From Sorghum bicolor (lineage: Eukaryota; Streptophyta; Magnoliopsida; Poales; Poaceae): DNA of 64,000 bases. The stretch's first letter is position 1. Each line of letters opens with the position of its first letter. Location of the stretch: positions 37,912,377 through 37,976,376 of the forward strand of contig NC_012870.2 of assembly GCF_000003195.3 (NCBI RefSeq). Reading direction: 5' to 3'. Of the stretch, positions 1 to 11,005 are shown piece by piece. Both the position numbers and the translations under genes were made by a program. The notes beneath the pieces were generated by a model. It did not search any database, was not told where the DNA came from, and was given only the letters and a program-made list of their open reading frames with translations.

Positions 1-510
1 TTAAAATTAGGAGTTATCTACCGTCATCAAGGATTTGTGCTCATGTCAGAGCCAGCCATTGACGAGGTGTAGCGGGACGAGCTCCTTGTGGTCCTTCCTG
101 AGACCATGTTGGCGATTCCCTTTGCCCAGCTCTTCATCCTACAACAAATTCTTACAGACAAAAGACAACACTAGTGCAAGGGGTTAGTCAAAGGTTAGCG
201 GTTAGCCGTCTAGAGGTTAGTCGTTCTTTCAAGATTAAGTCTAGTTGCTAGTTTGGCTTTCGACAGAACCTCTCCTTGATTTTTGATTTCTTAATCCCTA
301 GTTGGACAACACTTCCACTAAGTTCTCTCTATGAATTCTTGCAGCACTACCCCTCTTTCACTAGCTCTTGAGCTCTTGCTCACTCTCCCAACTTTCTTTC
401 CTCTTTTCTACTCTTTCTAATCTCTCCTTCTATCCTAAACTCTCTTTGGACTACTAGAAGCCGAGAGCTCGAAGTTTGTCTACTAAAATTAGGAGTTATC
501 TACCGTCAAC
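1..510 (-). repeat. Rearranged 3' LTR end of element C with inserted copy of segment S
   Basis: Positions 1-29 match the outer end of the C LTR (7342-7370). Positions 30-484 match segment S (7371-7824) at roughly 90 percent by eye. Positions 485-510 repeat the same LTR terminus and lead directly into the PPT. Read on the minus strand this is: internal region, first 26 nt of an LTR, S, then the LTR start again. See findings for a possible read-in transcription origin. Confidence 0.7.
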
Positions 511-523
511 TCCCCAAAGCTTA
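511..523 (-). promoter_or_regulatory. Polypurine tract of element C
   Basis: On the minus strand a purine-rich TAAGCTTTGGGGA tract lies directly before the LTR terminus. The same position in elements 1, 2 and J has AAGCTTGGGGGAG-like tracts, so this is the likely plus-strand priming site. Weakly degraded (fewer G residues). Confidence 0.6.
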
Positions 524-3500
524 CCCTTTGCTCGTCCCTGAGCAAAGATAAACTCAGTGATGGATCAGGAATTGCTACAATGCTTTCACGCCTCAAAAGT
601 ACACATGTATTCAAACAAGAACTCTCCTCTGAAATAGAGTGAACTATTCTGACACGAAACTTACTCATATTACCTTCCACATGGGGCTTGTAACTATCAC
701 TTGGGTCTTGAGCAGTTGAAAGACAGAACAGTCAAGTCGAGCACTATATATTTCTCACTCTTTGATAAACTATTATTCTAGAGTTTTTGCAAGATTTTCA
801 AAAAAAACTCAGAGTTTCCTTTTATGACCCTTTCAAGTCTCTCATTTGTGATATTTCTAGATCCTTACCAAGGCATGAATGTTATATGCCTTCTCTCTAC
901 TCTTAGAATAAGACATATGTTATATAGTTAAACCATGGATCCAAAGAAACTAGTCATGCCATCAAATCATATGTGCATGTGAATAAGAGGAGTGAAGCAA
1001 GTAATATAAATGGTGATGATGATAGTTGTGGAGATCTAGTTATACATTTGCTCCTTGGTGATAACATAACTCCCTTATTTGGAAATTAAAGACCATGGAG
1101 GAACTTGGCTTGCTCTTTCTCTCTTTTTTTCTTTCTTGGGACATTTGTCCTCTTTCCTTTTTTCTCTCTTTTTTTCCTGAGAGCAACCAAGCCTCTTACT
1201 ACAAATATATTAATAGGGAGTGTTAACTGGTGTAACTGGAGCTTTATTGAATGACCAGAAAAGGATAGGATGGTGACATATTTTTTTGGTGTTCACTCCC
1301 AGTGTAGGAGTGGAACATGTTCAAAATATATGCATGTGAATAAAGTAATGCGTACTCCCACGGTAGGAGCAGCACAGGTGCGTGTTTCCAGGGTATAAAC
1401 AGCACAAGATGCATGGAGTATATGTATATGTGGGTGGTACTTCCAGGAACATAAGTAGCATAGAATGAATGGGGCATACTTCTAAGGACAGAAGCAGCAT
1501 AGATCAATGGATGGATAGCACATAATATTGACTTTAACTGCATGACTAATTCCTAAGGGTCAACACAGCTTAACTACACACAATGCCTACAAGCAGTATA
1601 TAGAAGTGGATGGCTTTCCTATTCTAGTAAGCATGTATATTTGGCTGTGGTAGGAATTTTGAACTCTCATCAAACAGGAAATCATCATGCAACAATTTAA
1701 GATTTTCAAAGATAAATTCTCTAGAACTCTAGTATCTCTAGGAACAAGATGGATAGCCGCTCAAAACCTTCCCATATCATATCTGTCAACTACCTAGACT
1801 TAGATCAAGCATTCGCTACCCACAAGTTTCAACTTCAGAGCAAACCTCAAATCAAAATAGTTGCTTCAAAACTCGGGAGAGTTCGAGGTTGAAAACTAGG
1901 TACTTGAAAGGAATTATGACAGAGCAACTATTCATCATTTCCATAAGAGATTATTCTATAGGGTTTATTTTAGCAGGCAATTTCTTCCAATACTCTCCTA
2001 AATTTTATTTAGCAAACTTAATATCAAAATATAAAGGTAGATATAGATATAAATAAATAGGGAAATCTTTATTTGGGTTTCTATGGTTATGCATCTTTTT
2101 ATTTATTTTAGATTAACAAAGCACACTTAATAAATAAATAGATAAGTAAGTGATACTTAGCTGGATAAAAGGGGGTGCACTCCCCCAAGATGGATGTTGA
2201 CGTAGTCTGTTGGTGTTGCTAACCAGCAGTGAAGGTGTACTAGTCCTCCCGAGATGGTTGCTATTGAGACAACACTCGACTCTTGAAAACAGCACTCCGA
2301 CAAGGGATAAAACATCCTTCTACCTGTTAGCTCTTCTTGATCCTTTAAATTTTGTGAATCTCAAATAGACAACAAAGCTTGTGGAACTGATTAAGTGTTA
2401 GTGGAAAAACCCCTAAGCCTTGGTTGTCTAGAACCTCCTTAATATATTTAGCTTTTAGCAGGATCATAAGATATATTTTTGGTCTTTTTATGGTATGCAG
2501 AAAATGCAGTAGATGAAAACTTATTCTTATGCTACCACCATGGATATCTTTGTGGGCTGCCGCACCACAAAATTATCCACATGGGGCTTAGCATTTTCTA
2601 GCTGCAGTACTAAAAAGGGAAGTTGATAACTACCAAGTTACCTCTTGGTATGGTGTTCGGTGATTTAGGTCCTCCGAACAGGACCTCTTACCATGTTAAC
2701 TCCTTAGGTGCTTTATCTAGTCCCAAAGGTGAAGTCCATGATAGTTGCACCTCTTGAGATGGTTTCACCCATGTTTATTGCTCTTCTAGCAGGTTGGAGT
2801 GTGAAGTACTAGTTGTGGGAGCTGGCAGCATCTTCGCTCAGTGTGCATGTTCATAGATCTAGGACTTCCACTTGTAGGATTCTTGAGGTGTTGACTAAAG
2901 TGTGTCCTGCTGATATAGACAAGGTAGAGATCAAGTGCATGGGCTCTGTTAGTGGAAAACACCAACAGAACCAAATGGTTTGTTCATTATTCTCTAGCCT
3001 TAGGCACTTGAATGAGGTAAAGTTGATATATGAGTTTTGCTCTATCTAAACATGGGTGATAGCATCAAACAACGAGCAAGAATGTGGCATTAAAACATTT
3101 AGAATATCAGATTAATCAACCTTAGCGAAGGATAGTCTACCTATGCATATAACTTTATGATTATGACTATCATCTTCCAAAGACAGGATGCACAACATTC
3201 CAGATCATTGAGTTAAAGGCTATAAGGCTAAGAAAGTGACGCTAGGAACAAGCACAAAGAACTAAACATGTTGAGTTAATTAGACTGGATCAAATGTGGT
3301 TCTAACTCAAAGCATGTTTGGCTCTCTACTTATGTGCATGCCAAAATTAAGGAGTATATTGTGGAAGTAATGATCACTTACCAAGAGATGTTACCTTTAG
3401 TATTTGAAGCATGTTGAAGCCATAACATCTTGTGGTAGCTTTCCTTGCTTGGCTACTCACGTGTCTTGTTCATGCACCAACTATCTTCTCAGTTGCACTC

Positions 3501-4802
3501 CTCTTGCCATGATTTGCTCTCTATCTAATTTGTGCTTGGACCTTTAGCTCTTCTTATTATTTTATCCCTACAAATCATTAATGGATGACACATACCCGAA
3601 GAAAAATACAAGTAATGACGAGGCATTTGTTCTAACTCAGCTAAGGGTCACTTTCTATGCTATAGAAAGATACTTGCTTAATCATACTTAGCATACGCAT
3701 TTATTATTCACAACTACTTCTTTCTAGAGGATTGATTTTATTTTCCCATCTTATGTTTTAAATAGGCATTATGAATCAACTCAAACTCATAGAAATAAAG
3801 CAATAGTGAATTTAGAGATTGCAAACCAGTGTGTGGAGCGATGAGGAAAGACTTGGTTGGATTAGCTAGGAGAGTTGGCCTTCCTTCTCGACCTCGGAGG
3901 TGAGAGTGCGGAATGTTCCATGCTCTTTTCTTGTCAATCTTTTATTGATTCCTAATAATTAGTTTTTGACAGGAGAATGCAACTCCATGGAGTGAGTGCT
4001 TCGATTGTCGATCATGTTTTATGGCACCCATCTTTCTTCTTGGCTATGAGTGAGTTGTGTCTCTCTTCATCTCTAGTGTGAGTTCATCTTAGGACTTGCC
4101 CATTTTGGTATAAAGTTTTCCTGCAGGGGTTAGTCCAACAAAATATCCAATAACTACTATAGCATATTATCGGCTCAAAAGTCAACCTAGACACCACGTC
4201 TAATTTGATTTAGGAGGGCATTTTAACCTAAGCACCACGTTTAATTTAAAAAGCCTCTGAATGTAAGATCACCACTCCTAAACTTGGCACCATGCTTCAT
4301 TAAATAGATGCATGAAACTACTCCAAACCAAAACATATACTATAGCAAACAAAGGTGACATGAAAGCATCAAACAATGATGATAGAGCATGAATATTGTT
4401 TAGCAAATTGAGCATATCTTAAAGGTAGATACAACCAAGATGATGTAGCAACATGGAAAAAGATGTATCTATGGAAGCATAACCTCCAAGCTTGACTTTT
4501 GCAATAATAAAGACTGGATGAAAGTAATTCAATGTTGCATAATGATTGGTTGGACATACCTTGCATTTGTTACTCCCTCGATCTTTTGCTCCAAACCTAG
4601 AAGGTTAGTGACAAAAATACCCAAAGGAATATTTTTACAATTTTAATTCTATGCTCAATTAACAATGGTAGCATAGTAGAAAGGTGAACACTCATGTTAT
4701 GGTCTAAATAGTGCTTGTTTTGGGACACTAAGCTTGTCCTTGGGAAACTTTCAAGATGTAGTTTCGTGAAGTGGTTTCCCTCACAACACCACTCTAAGTG
4801 TA
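524..4802 (-). other. Non-coding internal 3' region of element C
   Basis: No supported gene. The stretch is alignable by eye with the 3' non-coding regions of elements J (54470-56500) and I (50122-50990) and, reversed, with element 1 (13690-15690). Shared landmarks are the pyrimidine-rich stretch near 1100-1190, a block near 1690-1760 matching 55590-55660, and a segment near 2535-2600 ending in a TGGGGCTTA-like motif. In Athila elements this zone often carries an env-like ORF; none is visible here. The zinc knuckle and protease blocks found in elements 1, I and J are missing or unrecognisable. Confidence 0.6.
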
Positions 4803-6033
4803 TTATTCACCACAACGAGATCTACAATATTTATGGTAAACATATGTGTCTACAACCACCCTTTTCAAAACTTTAGGAATAGGGAGCCTAAGGGGGTTGA
4901 AGATCTCATGTGACGTAATGTTAAAGAGACTACGTGAATCAGGAGATTTTTCATATGAGCAAGGGTCAAATGAGATGATGATGAAGTAGCTTCCTTTCTC
5001 ATTGAAGTCTCCAACATTTTCTACTTCCATGAGTGACTCAACATGTATGTCCAAAAATTTCCTTAGGTCATCTCTTGAATTGATCTTATCTAAGGCCTTG
5101 TCCATCCATTCAATGGCAATAGCACATAGGTTTTTAATGCTCTCTAGCCATGGATGTTGCTCTCCTCGATGGTCTTGACGATTTCTATGCATAGGATATC
5201 TAGATGGATTTCTAGAATCATCGGGTGGTTTTGGAGAAAGAGTATAGAATAAGCCATTGTGAGCAAGGATGGGTTCGTATTCAATATCTAAAGTGGGCAT
5301 AGAAGGGGAGAGGATAAGAGTAGCTTGTAGATGGCTTTACTCTCCTTCTATGGCATCTCTTGACATGCCATCCTTTAGTCTTTCTAACTATCATTCAATG
5401 GGATTAGATTTGAAAAGCTTCCTAAGAAATCACTTTTGAAGATTCAAACTAGAGCACTAAAAGAGCTCTTATGAAGCGGGAAGTTTAAACTCCTCCCAAA
5501 ATATTTTTGATGGTAAAGTTGGAGGATAGCAGAATCATGGGATTGGATTATTTGCAAAGTAGCTATGAAAACTTCCTCTTCTAGTTTGGGGGATAATTCC
5601 TTCTCTACCTATAAGATTTATAATGAAGGCTAGTGTAAGGAGTGTGTCCACTAATAAGGAAAAACCTCTCCTCTCTATTGGATAAAGAAAGGAAAACTCC
5701 TCCCAAGACGGTATTATCAAGATCCATATAAAGATGTTTAAGAAGAACAAGGTCTTGTAGGTCTAAGCCTAAATTTATACTAAGATTAAAAGATTCCCTA
5801 AGTGTAGCTAAAAGATCATTACCTACTTGATCAGAAGATAGGACCTTAGGTACATTACCTTCTTGATTAGAAGATAGGACTATAGCTATAGAAAAGGGTT
5901 GGCTTTGACCTATTGCAACCAAACATGGGCGTAGCTCGTAGCTAGATGTGAGAATCATTGGCTCTAGTGGCTCTAAGCTCGCGCTCATGGGTGCAAGAAA
6001 TTGATATATAGGCGTGGAATTTGGGTTATCCAT
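4803..6033 (-). pseudogene. Broken chimeric gag-N ORF of element C
   Basis: Three overlapping minus-strand pieces (6033-5605, 5750-5535 and 5300-4803) together match the single ORF of element J (59974-59057). The start codon at 6033 gives MDNPNSTPIYQFLAP, like the gag N-terminus of element 2. It is followed by an unrecognised conserved domain containing GVFLSLS and SGHTPYTSLH, and a C-terminal tail VDTYVYHKYCRSR. Stops and at least two frameshifts near 5600 and 5350 break it. Function unknown. The N-terminal resemblance to gag suggests a particle-associated role, but that is inference. No zinc knuckle or Retrotrans_gag core is present. Confidence 0.65.
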
Positions 6034-6133
6034 AAGGAAAGAAAAGGAAAAACAAAAGATGAGATAAAACAAAAATATAAAAGTATAATACAAGGTAGAT
6101 TAAGACTAGGTTATCTAAGCAGACCATCTTTCT

Positions 6134-6150
6134 CCCTGGCAACGGTGCCA
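6134..6150 (-). promoter_or_regulatory. Primer binding site (tRNA-Asp type) of element C
   Basis: The plus strand reads CCCTGGCAACGGTGCCA, two mismatches from the 3' end of plant tRNA-Asp; the minus strand is therefore the PBS. It lies 8 nt inside the LTR, the same spacing as in elements 2 and J. tRNA-Asp priming is typical of the Athila lineage. Confidence 0.8.
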
Positions 6151-6158
6151 AAAATGCT

Positions 6159-7370
6159 TGTTGATATTAGTTACACACATGAAAGAATTTAAAGAAATTA
6201 TCCGCAAGCGCATGGATATCGGCGAGCACTTCACCTGGGTGATAAGTCCAGAGTATCGTATTTATATTTTTACCACTAGGAAAAAGCTTGGAAAAGACTA
6301 ACCTTGGTCTTAACTACTACCCATGGGCTACAAGACAAGATACTGAGATATGACAGATATAGAGAGAACTCCTTCGTCAGTCTTCCTCTAACCTATGGTA
6401 AGCTGTGTAGATATTGTTCTAAGGGGAGTAACTCGAAAAAAGAGACACCTCAGAGAGTGCTTAACCCTAGTACCATATACCCTACCTTATCTCCTGATGG
6501 GACATGGATTACTGAGAACCAAGATTATTGTCACTTCCTCCCCAAAAAGGCTACCACAAATCCAGCTAGATAGAGAGTATATATGAGTGTTCCCAGACTA
6601 AGCACCACGCTTACACTACGAACGATTACTCTATTCCCAAGAGCAAGCGAATAAAGTAAACTCATAAACCAAAGAACAATAAGAACAATAGACTTACTAG
6701 TATTAGAAGTTGAATTACCGATAGAACCAAGCCTCAGGTTAGAAGACATAATCCTGAAGATACGGAGAAGAAGGCACCGAGAGGCCGAGCTTCCTCAACT
6801 CCTATCTTCACCCTATACTCTCTCAATCTCTCTTGTTGCTATCACCCTAAAGAGATAGATCAATTCGAGGGACCCCTCTCTGTCTAACTCTCTCTGGAAA
6901 ATATGAATTATGGTTTCAGATTTACATCTCAAGGGGGTACCCCTTTATATATAGGGGGGATCCAACCCCCTAGGAATAACCGTAGCCCTTGGATCAAACT
7001 GACTTATAAGTGTGCTTAAGATTAATCCTCAAAGTCAGTGGAGGCTGATCCGCTAGACTCGCTGTGATTGGTGGCGGTATAGGGGCGGCCGGCCACCCAG
7101 TGCCCGGCTTTGATTTGCTTCCCGTTCGGTCTGGAGCTTCCTGGAACCTTCTGGATTACTCTGGAGTTGATGTTTGCGGTATTCTCTCTATGTAAACCTG
7201 ACATGTGGACCATCTTTTGTTATTATTCTGGTAACCCCTACAGAAATAGACAATCACCAAAACTCATGGAATTCTATCAGTGATAACCCTATATCTACTA
7301 GATGTTTTGCATATAGATCCATTTTCATGTCTAGTTGACGGTTAAAATTAGGAGTTATCTAACGTCAACA
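6159..7370 (-). repeat. 5' LTR of element C
   Basis: The plus strand starts TGTTGATATTAG and ends GTCAACA, giving TG...CA termini in the minus orientation. Near the inner end it carries the U5 hairpin (6200-6204 with 6213-6217) followed by the conserved GTATTTATATTTTTACCAC block shared with the LTRs of J and I. The outer end has an inverted repeat around 7334-7370. Confidence 0.8.
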
Positions 7371-7918
7371 AGGATCGCTGCTCATCTCAGAGCCGGCCCT
7401 TGATGAGGCATAGCGGGACAAGCTCCTTGTAGTCCTTCCGAAGACCTTGTTGGTGATTCCCTTTGCCCAACTCTTCATCCTGCAACAAATTCTTATAGAC
7501 AAAAAACAACACTAGTGCAATGGGTTATTCAAAGGTTAGTGGTTAGCCGTCTAGAGGTCAGTCATTCTTTCAAGATTAAGTCTAGTTGCTAGTTTAGCTT
7601 TTGACAGAACCTCCACTTGATTTTAGATTTCTTAATCCCTAGTTGGACAGCACTTCCACTAAGTTCTCTCTATGAATTCTTGCAGCACTACCCCTCTTTC
7701 ACTAGCTCTTGAGCACTTGCTCACTCTCCCAACTTTCTTTCCTCTTCTCTCCCTTTCTAAACTCTCCTTCACTCCCAAACTCTCTCTGGACTACTGGAGG
7801 CCGAGAGCTCGAAGTTTGTCTACTGAAATGGCTTGTGTGTGGTGTGAAGAAGTGAAGGGAGGAAGCCCTTTTATAGAAGAGAAGGTGGCCGGGCGGGTGC
7901 CCATAGGAGGTGGGGCAG
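7371..7918 (-). promoter_or_regulatory. Segment S: promoter and leader-like sequence of an unidentified element or gene, left part
   Basis: On the minus strand there is TATAAAA at 7875-7869, followed by a pyrimidine-rich start region, then a purine-rich leader with no long ORF. A CAG|GATGAAGAG junction near 7490 looks like a 3' splice site or the start of a coding segment of about 35 codons running into the C LTR. It may be an LTR (U3/R) plus gag start of another family, or a captured gene 5' end; I cannot tell. It is cut at 7918 by element 2 and resumes at 24300. A second copy occupies 30-484. Confidence 0.45.
7914..7918. repeat. Target site duplication of element 2, left copy (GGCAG)
   Basis: GGCAG directly precedes the TG of the left LTR and recurs at 24295-24299 directly after the right LTR. 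An exact 5-bp repeat is the expected length for Ty3/gypsy integration, and joins two LTRs 16 kb apart as one insertion. Confidence 0.9.
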
Positions 7919-8064
7919 TGTTGGGTATTTTAAACGCAAACAAAAAAATCTGCAAGCGCATGGATACCGATGTAGCTTTCACGCGGGAGTATTCCAGAGT
8001 ATCGATTTTCCACAGAGAACGTGAGTGTACTAATTAAGATTCAAGATCGCCTAAGGATAACTAG

Positions 8065-8960
8065 TATAATGCCCATGCTAACGCTATAGTTTCATTTTAA
8101 GGATACACATGAAAACAATCAAATGATGATATTTTTCCATAGTTCAAATTTCACGTAATTGTATTACATAAAATAAGTCATAATAAAGTTGTCTCGCCTC
8201 AACCATCTAACAACAAGTTATAATAAGTTGTCTCGCCTCAACCATCTAATTTACAATCTGCTTAAGACCTTCTCTGCCTCGCCTCCATGAGGGCGTGAGC
8301 CTCTTGAATGCCCCAGACTCCTAGCCATTGGTCCATTGACGGTGTAGGTAGTCATGCCATGCTGTGACATCCACCTCGCGCCACGCCGAGGTTGTTGCCG
8401 ATCCACGCCAAGTCCACTAACCCGAAGCCATGTGTCGTTTTGGACCACCCTCACTAAGCTTGTCCTCGTCTCGTTGCCCTTGAAGCAAACCAAGACAAAC
8501 ATTCAAGCAAATCATGTGGTCATTCTTGCATACAGAGGCCAATCTCAAGTAAATGTAGAAATAGAGTTAGCACTCCTAGCTGCTGGTACATCGATGGTGC
8601 AGGTAGCTGTTCCATGGCATGATGTCCACCTTGTGCCACACCAAGGTCATCATCGATCCACGCCAACTCCGTTGACGTGAATCCATGTGTCCTCCTGTTG
8701 TGACTTTGGGTGGCAAACCAAGCAACAAATGAGCACCTAAGGAACATGATTACCAACGATTTGCCCCGATCCCTAAGGCCTAAGCTAGAGCTGCTAATCA
8801 GAGCACACGACACGCAATCCGAAGTACAATGGACGGGGAAGCAATCATAGCTAGTCCTATTAGTGAGATAGGATCTGAACCAAACCCACACAAATCCAGG
8901 GCAAGCACATATTGTTTAATTAACCCACCCCTAATGATGGAGAACTTGGAGAACGATGAA
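8065..8960. repeat. Foreign ~900-bp segment replacing the middle of an LTR
   Basis: This replaces about 380 bp of normal LTR (compare 23200-23580). It holds a diverged internal duplication: a block from 8341 recurs from 8596 (offset 255), with shared GATCCACGCCAA and CCATGTGTC motifs, and a short doubled GTTGTCTCGCCTCAACC near 8190 and 8229. No TSD, TIR or coding domain was recognised. Possible origins are another transposon inserted with deletion, or conversion from a different LTR subfamily. Confidence 0.55.
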
Positions 8961-9392
8961 CGATGAAGAACTCAGGAATTATGAATTGAAGAACTTGGAG
9001 AACGATGAAGAATGAACCAGTTGCTGCAAAAGTACAATGTTGAGGAAGATCCGATAGATCCGACTTCTCCTCCGCTCTCCTCTTCTCTCTCCCTATTTTC
9101 TAGATTACAACTAGAACTAACTAGAACTAGAAGAACTAGATCTAGAACTAGATGAACTAGAGGGATCCCCTCTACTTGGATGAATAGTTGAAACCCTAGC
9201 TTTAGAAGAGATATGTTCTCCAGGGGCTAGGGCGACTGCTTATATAGCCCTTCGAAATGAACGTGGGCCGTCGGATCAAACCGACCTTAATCGCATGGTT
9301 TTTCTTGATCCTCAAAGGCGGTGGAGCACGATCCGCGAGACCTGCCCTGAATGGTCACCAAGGTAGGGTTGGCGCCCAAGGGGGGAGGGCGG

Positions 9393-9397
9393 GCGCC
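9393..9397. repeat. Target site duplication of element 1, left copy (GCGCC)
   Basis: GCGCC precedes the TG of the element 1 left LTR and recurs at 16975-16979 after its right LTR. Removing element 1 and one copy restores a continuous LTR of element 2 that matches 24005-24035. Confidence 0.92.
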
Positions 9398-10674
9398 TGT
9401 TGATGGTCCATAATGCTCACATTTAACCATCAACTAATCATGGAAAAGGATCCAAATGCAACCAACACCTAGACTTAGGGTTTTATCTGACAGAATTCCA
9501 CGAGTTTTGGTGTTGGTCTATTTCTACAGGGGTTATCAGGAAATAAGGAAGAAAGGCCCACACGTCGGGTTTACATAGAGATATTAACGTGCCGCACAAT
9601 TTTCTACCATCTAGAAGACTCCAGAAGCCACGGGAACGAACGGGAGGCCGATCGGGCCCGGGGGCAGGGCGCCCGCCCAAGTCCCTTGGGTGCCCGCCCA
9701 GCTACAGTAACCAATCAGCTTCAACTTTGCGGATCGTGCTCCACCGACCTAAGGGACCAAGGAAAATAGTGCGATTAATGTCGGTTTGATCCGACGGCCC
9801 AGATTCATCTAAAAAGACTATATAAGCAAGGCCCCCTGGCCCCTGGAGAGTATACCTCTTCTACAGAATAAAAGCTAGGGTTTCAATTCTTCATCCAAGT
9901 AGAGAGGATCCCTCTAGTTCTTCTAGTTCTACCTCTAGTTCATCTAGATCTAGTTCTAGTTCATCTAGTTCTAGTTCTAGTTCCTCTAGTTCTAGTTCTA
10001 GTTAGTTCTAGTTGTAATCTAGAAAATAGGGAGAGAGAAGAGGAGAGCGGAGGAGGAGCCGGATCTATCGGATCTTCCTCAACATTATACTTTTGCAGCA
10101 TCTGGTTCGTTCTTCATCGTTCTCCAGGTTCTTCAATTCATAATTCCTGAGTTCTTTAATTACTTTTATTTACATTCAAGTTATTTATTGGATTCCCGCT
10201 TGCATCAAGTGCTCGTCTTTATAACGCTAGAGCAGTAATTAATAGATTAGACGTGGTGTTTAGTTTTGCAATTACCTGGAATTGCACCCAATCCTGCGGA
10301 TTGTTGTGGTAGCCTTAGGGTAGTGACAGCCCTAACGGTCGACGTATTCCACCTCGTTCGGATCGGTGTTTGTAGGACCGTAGTCAGACCTTCCTAGCCC
10401 CCTTCTCATCTCTTTCTGTGGTTAGTGCTCTGATGTCCCGATATAGATAATCTTGAAGTAATTCTTGATTCTTAGATCAACTAGAGAACTCTCAGGAAAC
10501 TTCCTCTCTTCCCACCAAAAATAATTATATAGTTATCCTTGGGCGATCTTGATTCTTAATTAGTACACTCACGTTCTCTGTGGAAAATCGATACTCTAGA
10601 ATACTCCTAGGTGAAAGCTACATCGGTATCCGTGCGCTTGCGGATTTTTCTGTTTGCGTTTAAAATACCCAACA
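9398..10674 (+). repeat. 5' LTR of element 1
   Basis: TGTTGATGG...CCCAACA. It contains a TATA-like TATATAAG near 9829-9836, a CTAGTT-rich repeat at 9912-10010, and the U5 hairpin at 10628-10645 shortly before the end. It opens with an inverted repeat, GTTGATGGT with ACCATCAAC. Confidence 0.9.
9912..10010 (+). repeat. CTAGTT-type simple repeat inside the LTR
   Basis: Runs of TCTAGTT and CATCTAGTT units, shorter in the right LTR of the same element (16225-16310) and present reversed in the element 2 LTRs (9110-9165, 23718-23785). It lies downstream of the TATA-like motif, so it is likely in the transcribed leader. Copy number differs even between sister LTRs, consistent with slippage. Confidence 0.75.
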
Positions 10675-10681
10675 AGCTTTC

Positions 10682-10699
10682 TGGCGCCATTGCCGGGGA
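10682..10699 (+). promoter_or_regulatory. Primer binding site (tRNA-Asp) of element 1
   Basis: TGGCGCCATTGCCGGGGA is complementary to the 3' end of tRNA-Asp with one mismatch, and lies 7 nt after the LTR. It marks the start of minus-strand DNA synthesis. Confidence 0.9.
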
Positions 10700-10792
10700 A
10701 CGGTAGCTGTGCTAGTTTCGAACCAAGTCATCCGTGTATCCTTTTTCTTTTCCTTTTTTACCACACTCACCTTATCACTTTCACCATACCAC

Positions 10793-11005
10793 ATGGATTT
10801 CACTCTAAGCATTAATGAGCATGGAATTTATTTCATAGCCACTTCACTTACTCCATGCTCATATGCAACATCTTCACAATCCATTGGTCTCTCCAACATC
10901 ACCACATTCGAGATCTCCAACCCCATATTCCTTTCTATTCATAAAAACTTTAAAAGGGCGGTTGTCGATGCATATGTCTATAATAAATTTTGCAGATCTC
11001 GTTGA
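10793..11005 (+). pseudogene. Internally deleted gag-N chimeric ORF of element 1 (70 codons)
   Basis: ATG at 10793 begins MDFT, the same start as gag of element 2. It then continues in frame directly with the C-terminal 65 residues of the element J ORF (from NEHGIYFI to the tail VDAYVYNKFCRSR). About 230 codons present in J are missing, yet the frame and the stop are kept. It shows that the tail belongs to this ORF family. An ORF read through from 10709 exists, but the gag-like start is 10793. Whether the short product is made or useful is unknown. Confidence 0.6.

Larger units (their letters stand above)
1..7370 (-). mobile_element. Element C: non-autonomous Athila-type Ty3/gypsy retrotransposon, left end outside or rearranged
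   Basis: Minus-oriented LTR element. The right (5') LTR at 6159-7370 abuts a PBS matching the 3' end of tRNA-Asp, and a PPT-like tract follows the left LTR remnant at 511-523. The internal region holds only a broken chimeric gag-N ORF (4803-6033); no gag core, protease, reverse transcriptase or integrase could be seen, so movement would depend on proteins from another element. The left LTR is abnormal: only LTR termini (1-29 and 485-510) around a 455-bp foreign segment are in view. The right target duplication cannot be tested because the left boundary lies outside the window. Lineage assignment rests on the PBS and on similarity to elements J and 1. Confidence 0.75.
7919..9397 (-). repeat. 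3' LTR of element 2, outer part (interrupted)
   Basis: Matches the right LTR of element 2 at both ends of this piece: 7919-8064 against 23058-23200, and 8960-9397 against 23580-24020. The middle (about 8065-8960) is unrelated to the sister LTR. The remainder of the LTR lies at 16975-17250, across the element 1 insertion. Confidence 0.85.

Noticed and set aside
7672..8037. 121-codon plus-strand ORF across segment S and the LTR of element 2
   Set aside because: It spans an insertion junction at 7918/7919 and is antisense to the promoter-like signals; a chance frame.
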